DNA of 64,000 nt from Coleophoma eucalyptorum (Eukaryota > Ascomycota > Leotiomycetes > Helotiales > Dermateaceae). The DNA lies in contig JALRME010000013.1 in NCBI GenBank assembly GCA_026120035.1, positions 124,001 through 188,000 on the forward strand, written 5' to 3'. The notes below the pieces were generated by a model, which saw nothing but the letters and a program-made list of their open reading frames with translations, was not told where the DNA came from and searched no databases. Position numbers and translations under genes: made by a program. This document shows positions 52,157-63,353 of this stretch, piece by piece. Position 1 is the stretch's first letter, and the number at the start of each line of letters is the position of its first letter.

Positions 52157-54347
52157 CACAACCAGGCTCCTCTTGCCTAGCAGAGTCGCTATAGGATTAG
52201 TAGCTTAAAGATGTGTAATCTGCAGGAGAAAAAGGGCACCAAGTCTCTATATGAAATTCTTGTATTAACAACTGAAGTGTTGTAAGACTCCGGGACCATG
52301 AGATAGTTCCGCGCTGTGTAACATATGCACCTCGTGTACCATGACGCATACTTGCTTACCTTGCGGCACGGAGCTAAGTTTTCAGCTCTGCAATCGCGAC
52401 AAATATATAACCAACACAGTATCCCCATATTCTGAGAGAGAGGGACGTAAGATACGAGTACGTTAATCAATGCTTTCCAACACTTTCCAAAGATTTACTT
52501 TCATGGTATGATCACAGTTGCTGCCACAACCAAGTACATCACAGCATGCCACCCAGACCAAAAATCAGGTTCACGTCTGAATATCGATTATAATGATCGA
52601 TAACGCATATAATAAGACACACGACGGTGCCAAGGGAGATCATCTGGATCATAGTACCATTGTGTTGGTGAGGGGTAGTTGTCGTAGAGGAGGACCAAAG
52701 ATAACGAACGAATGGACCGACTGATAATCCATGTGCCGGCAGCCGGAAAACACCGAACGGACGAAATCAAGCATTTTCAGCATATCGTGGGGGTGAAGCC
52801 TGTACTTGCATGGTAAAAGGCGTCATTAGGTTGAGAATAGAAACTTTCCAGACTTGAATCAGAAGGAAATATTGATGTGCTGGGCTCACACCAGTGGCAA
52901 AACGACTTCTCTAGGGCAGGACTGGATTTGACAACAGCATGGAAATTGCGACAAAACCTGCAGATTCTTGATTTGGTCCGGAGCATTCATTCCAACCCAT
53001 CCCTGCTCTTGCTATGATATTGAAGTGGCGTTTCACTGATAGACTGACAGCTCAGGGCGTAAGTGAGTGGAGGGAGACTTCGGTGCCCGCCCTGCTTGAT
53101 ACACATCCACTGGTTTATTTCATGCAGCAAACAGGCCGGTGGATGCTTGATCGGGGGTCACTGCTGAGGCTTGTCTCTTCTTGGATCAGACACCACAAAG
53201 TTGATCAATCTGGGTAACCGCGAGGCGTCTTGCATGTCTTGTTTTGAAGATGCAGCCCAGGTTGCTATAGAGTGTCTCCTGATATGTCAATGACGTACCA
53301 CGAGGCTCTGAGAGCTCAAGGTTGATTGCATTGCATTGCATGTCTCTGATAAGAGATCAGTCCATGGCCATAGAGCCACATGATAAGAGTCAGCGCTGTA
53401 CAAGGTACAGAGAAGGAGTCTGATGCTACAATAATCCAAACTACAGTATTGGGAATGAGAAAGATAAGATCTTCCATTGCGCAAAGATGAAGAAGATGTT
53501 TGAACTGTATGTTGATGGATGCTTATCTGGGATTCCGTTCCATCTCGTCACGTCCCGCACAGCCCTCGTTTGCTCATCTACAGGGGGTCAAGCTTCACAG
53601 TACTCTCGCACCTTAGCTTGCGGAAGCTTCCCTGGTGCGAACTGCCGATAGCAGATAGAAGATGGCAGGCAGCAAACAGCAAGCAATGCTGTCAATGGCT
53701 TGACATCATTGTGGTTTTAATTTTATCTCAGAGTGCTGCAAGGGTTCGCATTCAAGACAAGAGCCTTATGAGCAACACCAAATCACAATCATGAAGCTGG
53801 CATATATGCCGCCAGATCCAAAATCACCCCCCGCCTATCAACGGGCCGCCAGATCCCCATGCTAGCTAGTTGTGATGCTTCGCCTCGGACAACTGCTCCA
53901 TGCCAACTGTGGATCAGGCGTAATCCCCTTTCTATGCTCGGTGCGTCCGTAGATGCTATTCGCCCCATCGTTCAGCAGGGAAAGGATGGTAAGGAACGGG
54001 AGGCCCCTCCTTCCGCACGCCCTTGGAGAGAACAACCTCCTGGCTCAGCTGTTGAAGAAGGGTGGCTGCAGCCATTGCGCAGGCACGTATGACGCCGCGG
54101 CCTGCAGCTCAAACAAGAAGGCAGGTGCCATGTCTTGCTGTGTACCCTGCTGTACCTAGCTCCTCTCTGCTCCAGGTAAACAGCTCTTTGTGCCTGAGTA
54201 TAGTAGTATATAAGAGAGCTTCCTCTCATCATCTTTTTTTCTCCTCCATACCATCCGCAAACTGCAAAACTCCCTCATAACCTTGTATTATTTTACGAAT
54301 TCTTCCAATTTTTCGCCTCCAGTACACCATTCCATAGACCACCCAGC
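52157..54347. other. Intergenic region upstream of the aspartic protease
   Basis: About 2.2 kb. TATATAAG at 54207-54214 lies 134 bp before the protease ATG and is its probable TATA box. A 68-codon frame at 53953-54159 encodes a Cys-rich peptide end but has no supporting evidence of translation. No other gene, repeat or RNA recognised. Confidence 0.45.
54207..54214 (+). promoter_or_regulatory. Probable TATA box of the aspartic protease gene
   Basis: TATATAAG on the coding strand, 134 bp before the ATG, followed by a C/T-rich leader that is typical of strongly expressed fungal genes. Confidence 0.5.
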
Positions 54348-55759
54348 ATGTCTGCTCTTCAAGGACTTCAGAGAGTCAAGATCCGTCCCAACAGCAAGTA
54401 CCAGAGATCTGGTCTGAAGAGTTATGTCTACCTCCTCAACAAGTGGGGTTTTGAGCCCACGAAGCCTGGGCCATATCTTCAGATGAATAGAGTCGAGCAG
54501 ACTGGTGCTCATGGTATCCAGCACAAGTTTGGAGGCAAGGCTCATAATCGTCGTGTTTTGGCCAAGAAGGATAGCTCTGGCCAAACCGGTGAGGTGTCTG
54601 CGGAAGATCAGCAAAATGACTCTGAGTATCTCTGTGAGGTGTCCATCGGTACGCCTGCACAAACCGTCCTTCTGGACTTCGATACTGGATCCTCTGATCT
54701 CTGGGTAAGCTTTTCTTCAGCCCCGATTTCCACTTGAAATAGCTAACATAGCACAGATCTGGTCCACCGAGCTTCCAGCAAGCGTTAAGTCCCAGGGCAC
54801 CGGACACACTATTTTTGATCCTACGAAATCCTCCACATACAAGAAGCAGAGCGGATCGACTTGGAAGATCTCTTACGGGGATTCCTCATCCGCTTCTGGT
54901 GACGTTGGCACAGACAATGTAACCATTGGTGGTCTCACTATCGAGAACCAAGCCATTGAGCTCGCAAAGCAAATGTCTACACAGTTCGTTCAAGGTGCTG
55001 GTGATGGACTTCTTGGTCTTGCGTGGGGATCTATCAATACTGTTACCCCCACTCCAGTCAAGACACCAGTTGAGAACATGATCAGTCAATCAGACATCCC
55101 CAAAGATGCTGAGCTCTTTACTGCCAACCTTGGCAGTTGGCGCGATGCCAACGAGCCAGACAAGGGCGAGAGTTTCTACACTTTCGGGTATATTGATCAG
55201 ACAGTCGTCAAGGCTTCTGGCGAGGATATTTACTATACTCCAGTTGACAACTCTCAAGGCTTCTGGATGTTTGATTCTACCTCTGCAACTGTCAACGGCA
55301 AGACTATCGATCAATCTGGTAACACTGCTATTGCTGATACCGGAACCACCCTTGCCTTGGTTGCTGATGCTACCTGCGAGGCTATCTACGCCGCCATTCC
55401 AGGATCCACTTATGATCAGACTAACCAAGGCTATGTCTTCCCTAGCTCCACCACCGCTGCCAATTTGCCTGTTGTCACTTTCGCCGTTGGCGGCAAGCAG
55501 TTCACTGTACAGAAGGAGGATTTGGGATTCGCTGATGCCGGCAACGGCATGGTTTATGGCGGAATCCAATCCAGAGGTTCTATGACCTTTGATATCCTCG
55601 GCGATACCTTCTTGAAGGGCATTTATGCTGTAAGTTCTGTGCATCTAAGTATCGAGATACAATGCTGACGTCACCCAGGTTTTTGACCAGGGCAATGTGC
55701 GATTTGGTGCAGTTCAGAGAAAGGAGACTTCTCAGAACACCTCAGCACCACCATCTTAG
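54348..55759 (+). CDS. Pepsin-type aspartic protease without obvious signal peptide
   Basis: Three exons, 54348-54704, 54757-55629 and 55679-55759, giving 436 aa. Both active-site Asp motifs are present: [10 protein letters not shown] and ADTGTTLAL. The flap segment [20 protein letters not shown] and the C-terminal FGAVQR are also typical of family A1. The start [18 protein letters not shown] is not a signal peptide; the propeptide-like part (about residues 1-90) is basic and contains [10 protein letters not shown]. Secreted relatives carry an ER signal, so either an upstream exon was missed or this is a known kind of signal-less fungal A1 protease. Few Cys are seen in the mature part. Confidence 0.9.
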
Positions 55760-57038
55760 GTTTGTTCGGCACGAGAGTATGAAGTAATGATTTATTTGAG
55801 CGTGGGAAATTGGGAAAGGTTGGGCTTGCGTTGGTCATAAGATTGTACTTAGATATCAATATCAATAGATACACTTTTACTATGAAGTTTACATGGACGA
55901 AACTGGAATTATGTGCGGTATGAACTACCTTACCTTCAGCCACAATTTAGTATTTGGCTAGAGATTTGATCGTCGCCCAAACACATCCCCACGTTCAAGA
56001 TCAAGCCTTGTAGCGGACTAGGCCGTCAACTCTCATTCCACCCCGCGATTGCCAAGCTTTTAACGTACGTCATGGGTGTTACGACCCCTGCTCTACATGA
56101 GCAAGCTTTGTAGATGTATAGGCTACTGCTGCTGTTGCAACGCACTATATATAACTAGCGTAGACAAAAGAACCGAAGCTATGAAGTACAGGAAGGAAGA
56201 AGCTATTCGAATTGGTGGTGAGGTGAGAGCTTTTGGACTCGAAGACACCTCATGTTGCAGGAAGCAATCATCGCATCAGCTACTCGTTTGATTGGGTCTG
56301 AAGCATTACATCGCATTGCATTTCTGAAATCGAGACTTCAGACGAAGACCAGACCCGACCGAACCACGCTTAGGCAGGGAGGGTTCATTGTGCTGTTTTA
56401 CGTTCCGAGGCCAGAACAAGAAGGATTTCGTGGCCGAAAAGGAGTGTGTCCTTCGCTCCTTCTTCATCCTTTTTTTTTTGTCTTGTTCCTTTTTTTTTGT
56501 CTTGTTCCTTTTTCTTTGGCTGGTACGTTGGCCGCGAAGGTGGATTTTTTAAACGAGAGAGAGAGAGAGCAGATGTTCACTTCTATTACTTTGTTTCGAG
56601 GAGTCAAGGAAGCCGAGGTTGAAAATGAGCGGGCTAGATCGAGAACCGGAAGTCTGAGTGGGTTCCTGAGGTAGGTCAGGGCTATTGGGAGGCAGAAGAG
56701 CCGTCTTCCTTCCTGGTGGATGAATCTGGGTTGGTGCTTCTGACATACGAGGCGCCGAGATGGGGTTCAATCCAGGGCCAGTTGGGGCTTTTTCCATTCT
56801 AGGACTTATTCCCCTCCGGCACAGCCTCTCACGTTCTCTCTCACTTAGCCTTGCGTTGTTTCCTCCAGCACTTCTGCCTCACACTCATTCCACTTCTCCC
56901 TCAACATAGTTTATTCAAAAGTCAAACACTTACAAAATCTCCCTTTCCAGCAAACCAAAACCCGAACACCAGAGCTATAATCTATATATTCAAGAACCTT
57001 GGTCCCCTCGAGACACGCCATTTCCAGCGACTAACGAT
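55760..57038. other. Intergenic region with low-complexity tracts
   Basis: About 1.3 kb. It contains a T-rich direct repeat (56469-56512) and a GA dinucleotide run (56555-56569). Frames at 56252-56674 (+) and 56549-56797 (-) show no domain. The last 170 bp, ATG-free and pyrimidine-rich, are the probable leader of the next gene. Confidence 0.45.
56469..56512. repeat. T-rich tandem repeat with TTTTGTCTTGTTCC unit
   Basis: Two close copies and part of a third of a 19-20 bp unit: a T9-10 run followed by GTCTTGTTCC. Slippage-type minisatellite. Confidence 0.75.
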
Positions 57039-57586
57039 ATGCCTACTGCAATGAATACTCAGTTCCAGGAGCCACCTACAACGCCTAGAAGAGTGCCTAA
57101 TAAGGACACCGGATTTCCTGAGCCTTTCAGTCATGGTATGTCCAAGATGTATCCATAAGGCTGGAATCTCTGCTAATTCGCCTCCAAAAAGAACGGAATA
57201 CTACTCTTCCTCATCCAGATGCCGATACCTCGATAGACGCTGTGATTGAAGGTCCCGAAATCGCCCTCTCGCGCACCCATTCCCGGAAAATATCCTTTCT
57301 GAGCCACCGAAGTAAGCACAGTAGTGTCTCCGGGAAAATTGACCCCGCGGACTATGCCAAGATGCAAGACAATGGGCTGTATAATAATATACATTATGGA
57401 GATGGAACCAAGGTGGAGAATAGCATGGATTCCTTGAGGGAATTGGCGGACAGGAAAGCTGTAGTGATTGATACTCCGGAGATCGATGGCGATGGCGAGG
57501 TTCAACCAATTGAAGACAGGGATGTACATGGTTACAAGGAAGAAGGGGGCAAGAAAGGTTTCTTGAAGAGCTTGCACAAGTGGTGA
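57039..57586 (+). CDS. Unrecognised 163-aa fungal protein
   Basis: Two exons, 57039-57135 and 57192-57586, joined in phase (CAT G|AA CGG). The protein begins MPTAMNTQFQEPPTTPRRVP, is hydrophilic, with a basic patch (SRTHSRKISFLSHRSKHS) around residues 65-80 that looks like a phosphorylation site cluster, a central conserved-looking stretch (ADYAKMQDNGLYNNIHYGDG) and a Lys-rich end (KKGFLKSLHKW). I do not recognise a domain. Splice sites, frame and ATG-free leader make it a likely real gene. Confidence 0.6.
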
Positions 57587-57772
57587 GAACAAGTTAAACC
57601 CTAATATGCCATTGGTGACAGTCGGTCTTTGAGCGTGGAGTTATTTACCTATTGTATTAATTACCTAAAAAATATATATGTATCCTTAGAACTTGAGTAA
57701 GCACAAGTAACTCATTTGCAAAGAGACTCATCTGTAGTTATAATCTCATCATTTCGGTTCGTCTATGTCCAT

Positions 57773-58231
57773 CTAACTACCTCTGTAGGTGGTATAACTC
57801 CATGGTCCCAACAACAATGGCACATGATAATGCTCTCCTTGCTTGACGTAGAACGTCAACTCCACCTCTGGCCAAAATGTCTTTCCCTCGCCATAGTAGG
57901 CGCCCGTCCCAAACTTCAGCTTCCACACACTCGGGCTATCGCCCGACAGCTTGAGGATCTGTTCCACAGACTGTGCAATGCCCTCGCCTTGTCTCTCAGG
58001 CTCCCAGTTCGCTACTCGTCCGTCGCTGTTCGTCACAGCGCAGAAAGCACCAGTATATGTTTGTTGGGATTGGCATGTCAGAGTTACAATCATGCGTGCA
58101 GCTGGTCGACCCGTCATGGTGTCGAGGACGTGGCATGTTATCGGGTCTCTTTCTCGTGCAGCCATATTGGTGGATGTGAGTTGTGAGGTGAGTGCCTGGA
58201 GTCGCTCGTGGGGCTTAGATGGGAGGGGCAT
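57773..58231 (-). CDS. 5-hydroxyisourate hydrolase (transthyretin-related)
   Basis: Single exon, 152 aa. The family hallmark is CHVLDTMTGRPAARM near the N-terminus, the middle Trp/Arg segment DGRVANWE, and the C-terminal YRGS motif, all three needed for the active site. It converts 5-hydroxyisourate, the urate oxidase product, to OHCU in purine breakdown, often in peroxisomes; here no SKL-type signal is seen at the C-terminus (ends TTYRGS). A start at the inner Met, residue 23 (MAARERDPITC), is as plausible. It is divergent from GET3. Confidence 0.9.
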   Translation of the reverse strand: MPLPSKPHERLQALTSQLTSTNMAARERDPITCHVLDTMTGRPAARMIVTLTCQSQQTYTGAFCAVTNSDGRVANWEPERQGEGIAQSVEQILKLSGDSPSVWKLKFGTGAYYGEGKTFWPEVELTFYVKQGEHYHVPLLLGPWSYTTYRGS

Positions 58232-58770
58232 TCAGGTTCGCGATGCGGGATTGAGTGATTGGCTGACTCTTCAAGCTATGTGTGATTCAACTTGGGTTTG
58301 GACGAAGATTCTCCTGTGGTGTGCAAGAGAAAAGTAGGGGCTTGGAGAGTAATATAGAGAAATGTTGTTGAAAGTTCTTCACTAAGTCGAGTCAAATCAT
58401 CTGTACAGAGTTACGGGCCCCGCCATCTCGGCGACCTCCGCTGTCAGCCTTGTGAGATATGGTCTTTCAGCCTTGCAAGCCAAATTCACTTGAGATCTCC
58501 TAGTTATTGTCTTTAAATACATATTTGGCTCTGGCTGTGATGAAGTGTGTGATGAGCTTGAGCAATACATACAAAGAGAACAGTCTTGAAACGTTGTTCG
58601 TCGCTCTTGCTCATACACCGCTGGCCAATGACGTGCGCTAGCGGGGATCGCAGAAAGCTGGCGAACATGGAAGATGTCTCTCCAAAAGCCAACTTATTCT
58701 CCACAAGCCAACAATAGAAAGCCCTGTGTCGCCTTGTCATACAACTACAACTGCCTTAGAATCCACGAAG
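58232..58770. promoter_or_regulatory. Divergent region, hydroxyisourate hydrolase / GET3
   Basis: About 540 bp with both promoters. Frames in it (58397-58740, -) lack domains. No further gene. Confidence 0.45.
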
Positions 58771-59839
58771 ATGTCTTCAGCAATTATCAACGCGGACGAT
58801 GTCCTTGAACCAACCCTCCAGTCCATCCTGGACCAGAAGACACTGCGCTGGATCTTCGTTGGAGGAAAGGGTGGTGTGGGAAAGACAACGACTTCTTGCT
58901 CCCTAGCTATCCAGCTTGCGAAAGTCCGCCGCTCAGTTCTGCTCATCTCTACTGATCCCGCGCACAATCTGTCCGATGCCTTCTCGCAAAAGTTTGGCAA
59001 GGAAGCTAGACTTATTGACGGCTTTACCAACCTGAGTGCTATGGAGATTGATCCAAATGGTAGCATTCAAGAGCTGATCGGACAAGCTGATGAGGGAGAG
59101 GGCCCAGCTGCTGGTGTTGGTGGTATGATGCAAGATTTGGCCTTTGCTGTTAGTAGTCATCCGAACAGAATGCTAAGGCTATAGCTAACAGCAATAGATT
59201 CCTGGTATTGACGAAGCCATGTCATTCGCTGAAGTCTTGAAGCAAGTCAAGTCTCTATCCTATGAGACTATCATTTTCGATACTGCTCCCACGGGCCACA
59301 CTCTTCGTTTCCTACAATTCCCCACCGTACTCGAGAAGGCGCTTGCCAAGGTTTCACAGTTATCCACTCAATTTGGACCAATGCTGAACGGTATCCTTGG
59401 TGCAAATGGTGGCCTGCCAAACGGAGCGAACTTGAACGAAATGATGGAGAAGCTTGAGGGTTTGCGAGAAACCATCAGCGAGGTCAACACACAATTCAAG
59501 GACGAGAACATGACAACCTTTGTCTGTGTTTGTATTCCCGAATTCTTGTCTCTCTACGAAACCGAACGAATGATTCAAGAGCTTGCGAGCTATAGCATCG
59601 ATACCCACTGCATCGTTGTAAACCAGTTGTTGTTTCCAAAGGCGGGCAGCGAATGTGAACAATGCAATGCTAGACGAAAAATGCAGAAGAAGTACTTGGA
59701 ACAAATTGAGGAGCTGTACGACGAGTTCAATGTAGTCAAGATGCCGCTACTGGTAGAGGAGGTTAGAGGAAAGGAGCGGTTAGAGAAGTTCTCAGAGATG
59801 TTGATCCACCCTTATGTTCCACCCGCGGGAGGGTTGTAA
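58771..59839 (+). CDS. GET3: ATPase GET3 (tail-anchored protein targeting)
   Basis: Two exons, 58771-59148 and 59198-59839, giving 339 aa. The start at [14 protein letters not shown] is the second ATG in frame and fits the family; the first (58726) would add 15 residues. It has the P-loop [12 protein letters not shown] (from residue 31), [12 protein letters not shown] (switch I), [11 protein letters not shown] (switch II) and the zinc-binding CEQC pair. Get3 is a cytosolic dimer that carries tail-anchored proteins to the Get1/Get2 receptor in the ER. The donor is GTTAGT, with the intron inside the region of methionine-rich helices. Confidence 0.96.
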
Positions 59840-60097
59840 GTTCCAAGTTATTAGAGTAATTGAGAGATACCCATGACTTTGCACAAAGTGTTGAGTCCTA
59901 GTATCCTTGTATTGCGACAGATCAGGTTTGTTTACCACCTGATGGTTCAATGAGTCGGCATAAGGTTGATCTAGTGATGACCTAAAAAGAAATGTTTATT
60001 TTTGTTTCTTAACATTCCTCAAAGCTGGGAAGCACCTTTGATCTCTTCCAACAACATCTCTCTTTTCTCTTGTCTTGATACATCAGCTGTTTTCAGC

Positions 60098-60979
60098 ATG
60101 TTGCATTTCCTCGAGGATCTGCCTCGTGAGATTAGAGACAAAATCTATACATATGTTTTAGCATCATACAGCGGCTGTATAACGCTCGCACGCGGAGCGC
60201 ACAAGCAGAAGCACTCATTCAGAATACAGCCACACTGTCCCACCTCTGGCACCACTCATTGCCATTCAGATAACACGATTGGGCTCCAGCTTCTCAAAAC
60301 CTGCAAACAAGTCTACGAAGAAAGTAGAGACATACTTTGGCAGCTTAACTCCTATGGAATCGATACGTCCTGGAATCTAGCTGACTTCTCTATGTGCCCC
60401 CCTCTTCCAGTTGGCCAATCGATCCGGAGTCTCGAGTTTGGCATCCACTATCCTTCGGGCAGCGAATTTGCAAAGGGTCTGAAAGTGCAGCGGATGGAGA
60501 AGATATTCAAGCGATTTGGACACTGGTCGGAGCATGGGAGTTTGGCCGCTGTCAGGCTCCACCTTGTCCAGGACTTTGATAAAGTGATGCTTCTTGGAAG
60601 AATCGGTCCCATCAACAGTGGTATCGTGAGATCTCATAGATTCTTCCTCGCAGCACTCGCCACGGCAAGAATGGTATCATTGCGGAATGTGCACAGAGAT
60701 TTTGCACTAAGAACATCATGGCCGAGACTGACGACCGAGCAGAGGATGCTATGGACCAGAGTACAAAAGGCAAAGGAGGATAATCCACATTGGGTCTTCG
60801 CGCCAAACAGCTTTCTGAGGGACGTGCATGAGGCTTGGGGTGGTGAACTTTGGTTAGATGGTGAACTATGTGCGAGAAACGGCCATATGATCAAGAAACC
60901 GTTTTGCTTGTCCAGTCCTCAAGTAAAAGTGCAAGCTGAGATACCGCGTCCGCTTAAAAGAAAAAGAATGTATGACTAG
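60098..60979 (+). CDS. F-box-like / 2EXR-like protein
   Basis: Single exon; from the ATG at 60098 the protein is 293 aa. The N-terminus MLHFLEDLPREIRDKIYTYVLA looks like an F-box or the first 2EXR motif, and about 50 residues later LLKTCKQVYEESRDILWQLN is the second conserved block of such fungal proteins. The rest has no recognised fold. A Lys/Arg-rich end (RPLKRKRMYD) could be a nuclear signal. It is likely a protein-protein adaptor of the fungal expanded group. No neighbour suggests a role. Confidence 0.7.
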   Translation: MLHFLEDLPREIRDKIYTYVLASYSGCITLARGAHKQKHSFRIQPHCPTSGTTHCHSDNTIGLQLLKTCKQVYEESRDILWQLNSYGIDTSWNLADFSMCPPLPVGQSIRSLEFGIHYPSGSEFAKGLKVQRMEKIFKRFGHWSEHGSLAAVRLHLVQDFDKVMLLGRIGPINSGIVRSHRFFLAALATARMVSLRNVHRDFALRTSWPRLTTEQRMLWTRVQKAKEDNPHWVFAPNSFLRDVHEAWGGELWLDGELCARNGHMIKKPFCLSSPQVKVQAEIPRPLKRKRMYD

Positions 60980-61078
60980 ATTGATGGACTGCCACGGCAG
61001 ACGCTGTACGTTCGAAGAAATACCGCTATCCTTGCATGATCTGATCGAACGCGCCCCACATTATTCCAAAACCACTTA

Positions 61079-61112
61079 ACGCGAGAACGCGTCGCTGCAC
61101 ATCGCGACGCGA
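61079..61112. promoter_or_regulatory. Cluster of MCB / MBF sites upstream of Cdt1
   Basis: ACGCGA at 61079-61084, ACGCGT at 61087-61092 (a perfect MluI cell-cycle box) and ACGCGA at 61107-61112 lie within 34 bp, about 160-190 bp upstream of the Cdt1 ATG. MBF-type factors bind ACGCGT/ACGCGN to drive G1/S genes; fission yeast cdt1 is a known Cdc10/MBF target. Confidence 0.65.
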
Positions 61113-61269
61113 CTCACCAAACCAGCCATCTTTTTACACAATTCGATTTTATGAACTGTGCAGTGCTGCCATAATCATATGTCAGGTCGCAACTCACAAT
61201 TTGCAATTTACACACCAACATCGCAGCTTCCAACATCGTTCTTGCGGCCATTGATTTATACTTTCAACC

Positions 61270-62724
61270 ATGTCAGCAGCTATCAAGAGGAGGAAGGTAT
61301 CGGCGAACTCCAGCGCGTCTGCTGTCACCAGACCGAGAGGACTCGATGCTTTCACCAGGATTTCCAAGGCAACCACCACCTCCAAGTCCATCCTTGATAA
61401 GAATAACTATGTCGAATCTTCAATTGTCACCCAGGTAGAAGAAGGAGCCTCTTTGGACAGGAAACGGAAACTAGTCACTATCGAGGAGAAGAATCTTGAT
61501 GAGGAGATTTCTACGAAAGTGGATCCGAATAGAGATATCAAGCCCTTACCACGAAAACGAACAACAACAGCAGTAACGGAACGAATTCCCCAAACACCAC
61601 GAAAGCCTATTGTGAACGATGTCTCAACGACGGAAACCCCAACCAAAGGAGCAAGAGGCCTGCTCGACCGATTAGTGCTTGCCAGCACAACTCCCACGCG
61701 GTCTCCACTCCGTACTGATGCTGGAAGCACGGCTATCCTTGACAGCTCGACGACAACACACGACCTTCCCCACGAATTGCTCGACCTTATAAATCTGCAC
61801 GCTGCATTTCTGACTGCTTTGACTCTACACTATGCACATAATGGCACCCATTCTCCGGCTGATCTTCGACTCCTTTGTCCAGATGTGGCTCGAGCCTGGG
61901 GAAAACGCCGTGTTACTGTGGATGATATCCGCAAGAGCTTAGGCGTTATGAATTCGAATTACCATACAGCTGGCAAGGGATTATCAAGGCTTAGCCTTTC
62001 AGATTATGGGCATGGGAAGATCTGTATCGAAATACATACGACAGGACCGAATAGGCTTGTACGACCTATGAATGAGAATATCATGAACAACATTTTTACT
62101 CAAGGCCTGAGGGATCTGTGGGAATCACAAAACCCCGGTAACATGCAAGTTGCCGAATTCATACAAAATCTACCGGCGGAGGCTATCACAACATGCTCTT
62201 CCGTAAGCAAAATGTCTCCTTTGCTAGCGAAGGGACAGCGGAGATTGGAAGATATGAAGGCTGGTATAATCTTTAAGAAAGAGGCAGTAAAGGAGAAGGT
62301 GTCAGATGAAGCGCCGGCTTCTACGGGGAAAAGACCTACGCTTCTCGAGCGACTGAGAGCCAAACAGCTCGAGCGTTCCAACATGCCAACACCAGCGACG
62401 AAAGGAGAACTACAACGTAAAGCAGCACTGCAGCGTCTCGACGAGGTGGTAGCTATCCTTATAGTCTTGAGTACATCGAGTTCTATTGGCCAGCAGCGCG
62501 TATCCTTCACCATACCAACAGTGATGAGCAAGCTCCGAGATTCTTTTAAGACTCCAATGTCGAAGGACGAAGCTGAGGTTGCGGTCCGCATTCTGGCTTC
62601 TGAAGTAGCGCCAAAGTGGATCAAGATTGTCAAAATGGGCAAGATGGAGGCTATGGTTGTTGATAGGGAAGAGAGACCGGATGATTTGACTCTGAAAGAG
62701 TCTATCGTCCGTGCTTCTTCATAA
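61270..62724 (+). CDS. CDT1: DNA replication licensing factor Cdt1
   Basis: Single-exon 484-aa protein. The N-terminal third is basic, Ser/Thr rich and disordered (KRRKVSANSS, PRKRTTTAVTERIPQTPRK), with TP motifs that are possible CDK sites. The middle (about residues 160-270) reads LPHELLDLINLHAAFLTALT and LRLLCPDVARAWGKRRVTVD, the Cdt1 geminin-binding/winged-helix region. The C-terminal domain (about residues 385-470) has LQRLDEVVAILIVLSTSS, then PTVMSKLRDSF and EAEVAVRILASEVAPKWIKI, matching the Cdt1 C-terminal fold that binds MCM. Cdt1 loads MCM2-7 at origins in G1. MCB sites upstream agree with G1/S expression. Convergent with MBF1. Confidence 0.87.
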   Translation: MSAAIKRRKVSANSSASAVTRPRGLDAFTRISKATTTSKSILDKNNYVESSIVTQVEEGASLDRKRKLVTIEEKNLDEEISTKVDPNRDIKPLPRKRTTTAVTERIPQTPRKPIVNDVSTTETPTKGARGLLDRLVLASTTPTRSPLRTDAGSTAILDSSTTTHDLPHELLDLINLHAAFLTALTLHYAHNGTHSPADLRLLCPDVARAWGKRRVTVDDIRKSLGVMNSNYHTAGKGLSRLSLSDYGHGKICIEIHTTGPNRLVRPMNENIMNNIFTQGLRDLWESQNPGNMQVAEFIQNLPAEAITTCSSVSKMSPLLAKGQRRLEDMKAGIIFKKEAVKEKVSDEAPASTGKRPTLLERLRAKQLERSNMPTPATKGELQRKAALQRLDEVVAILIVLSTSSSIGQQRVSFTIPTVMSKLRDSFKTPMSKDEAEVAVRILASEVAPKWIKIVKMGKMEAMVVDREERPDDLTLKESIVRASS

Positions 62725-63353
62725 TACGGTGCTTAGTATGCTGTATTAGAGAGGATAATTTATGTCCGCAGGCTTGTTTGGATAGGAGAGCGTATGATAT
62801 TATGAGGGAATGAAATGAGGAAATATCCAAATTTGAATGCTTATGCCTACCGGCAGATTTAAAGTATTGTGTACAAGTTTCCTTATACTGTAACTCGTGC
62901 AACAAACCATGTTGAATAATACTTGAGATCCAGCCGAGAAACCTCCTTCCTCAGAAGAAAATAAAAATATGAGGAAAGATGACGCTCAGGAATGAAAGGC
63001 TTTTGCGTTCTGTTCACCTCTCTGCAGCTACATTTGTAAGCCCAAGCTTCAGGGCTTATCTACAGATTCTGAATGATACCAAAGTGGGTTTGACTCTGTC
63101 GCAGCTCCACTGGTCGTAATGTCACCTAAAATAGGAACGCATCGAGAAGCGGATCGGATTGGGAAGGAAATGAATCGATGACTTTTGCGTCTTTCTTCTT
63201 CTACTCTTCGTTCTCCTTGACTTCTAACATAGTAAAAGCACGAACGCGATTGTTTGCAGAATCGAATCTGCGACAAAGCGAGTTATTTCTCCCCTGCCCT
63301 AATCATTCCGTCACTGTCATGACTTCTTTCCAATCCTCCAGAGCATCAAAGCC
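62725..63353. other. Convergent intergenic region, Cdt1 / MBF1
   Basis: About 630 bp, AT-rich, between two 3' ends. No gene recognised. Confidence 0.5.
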
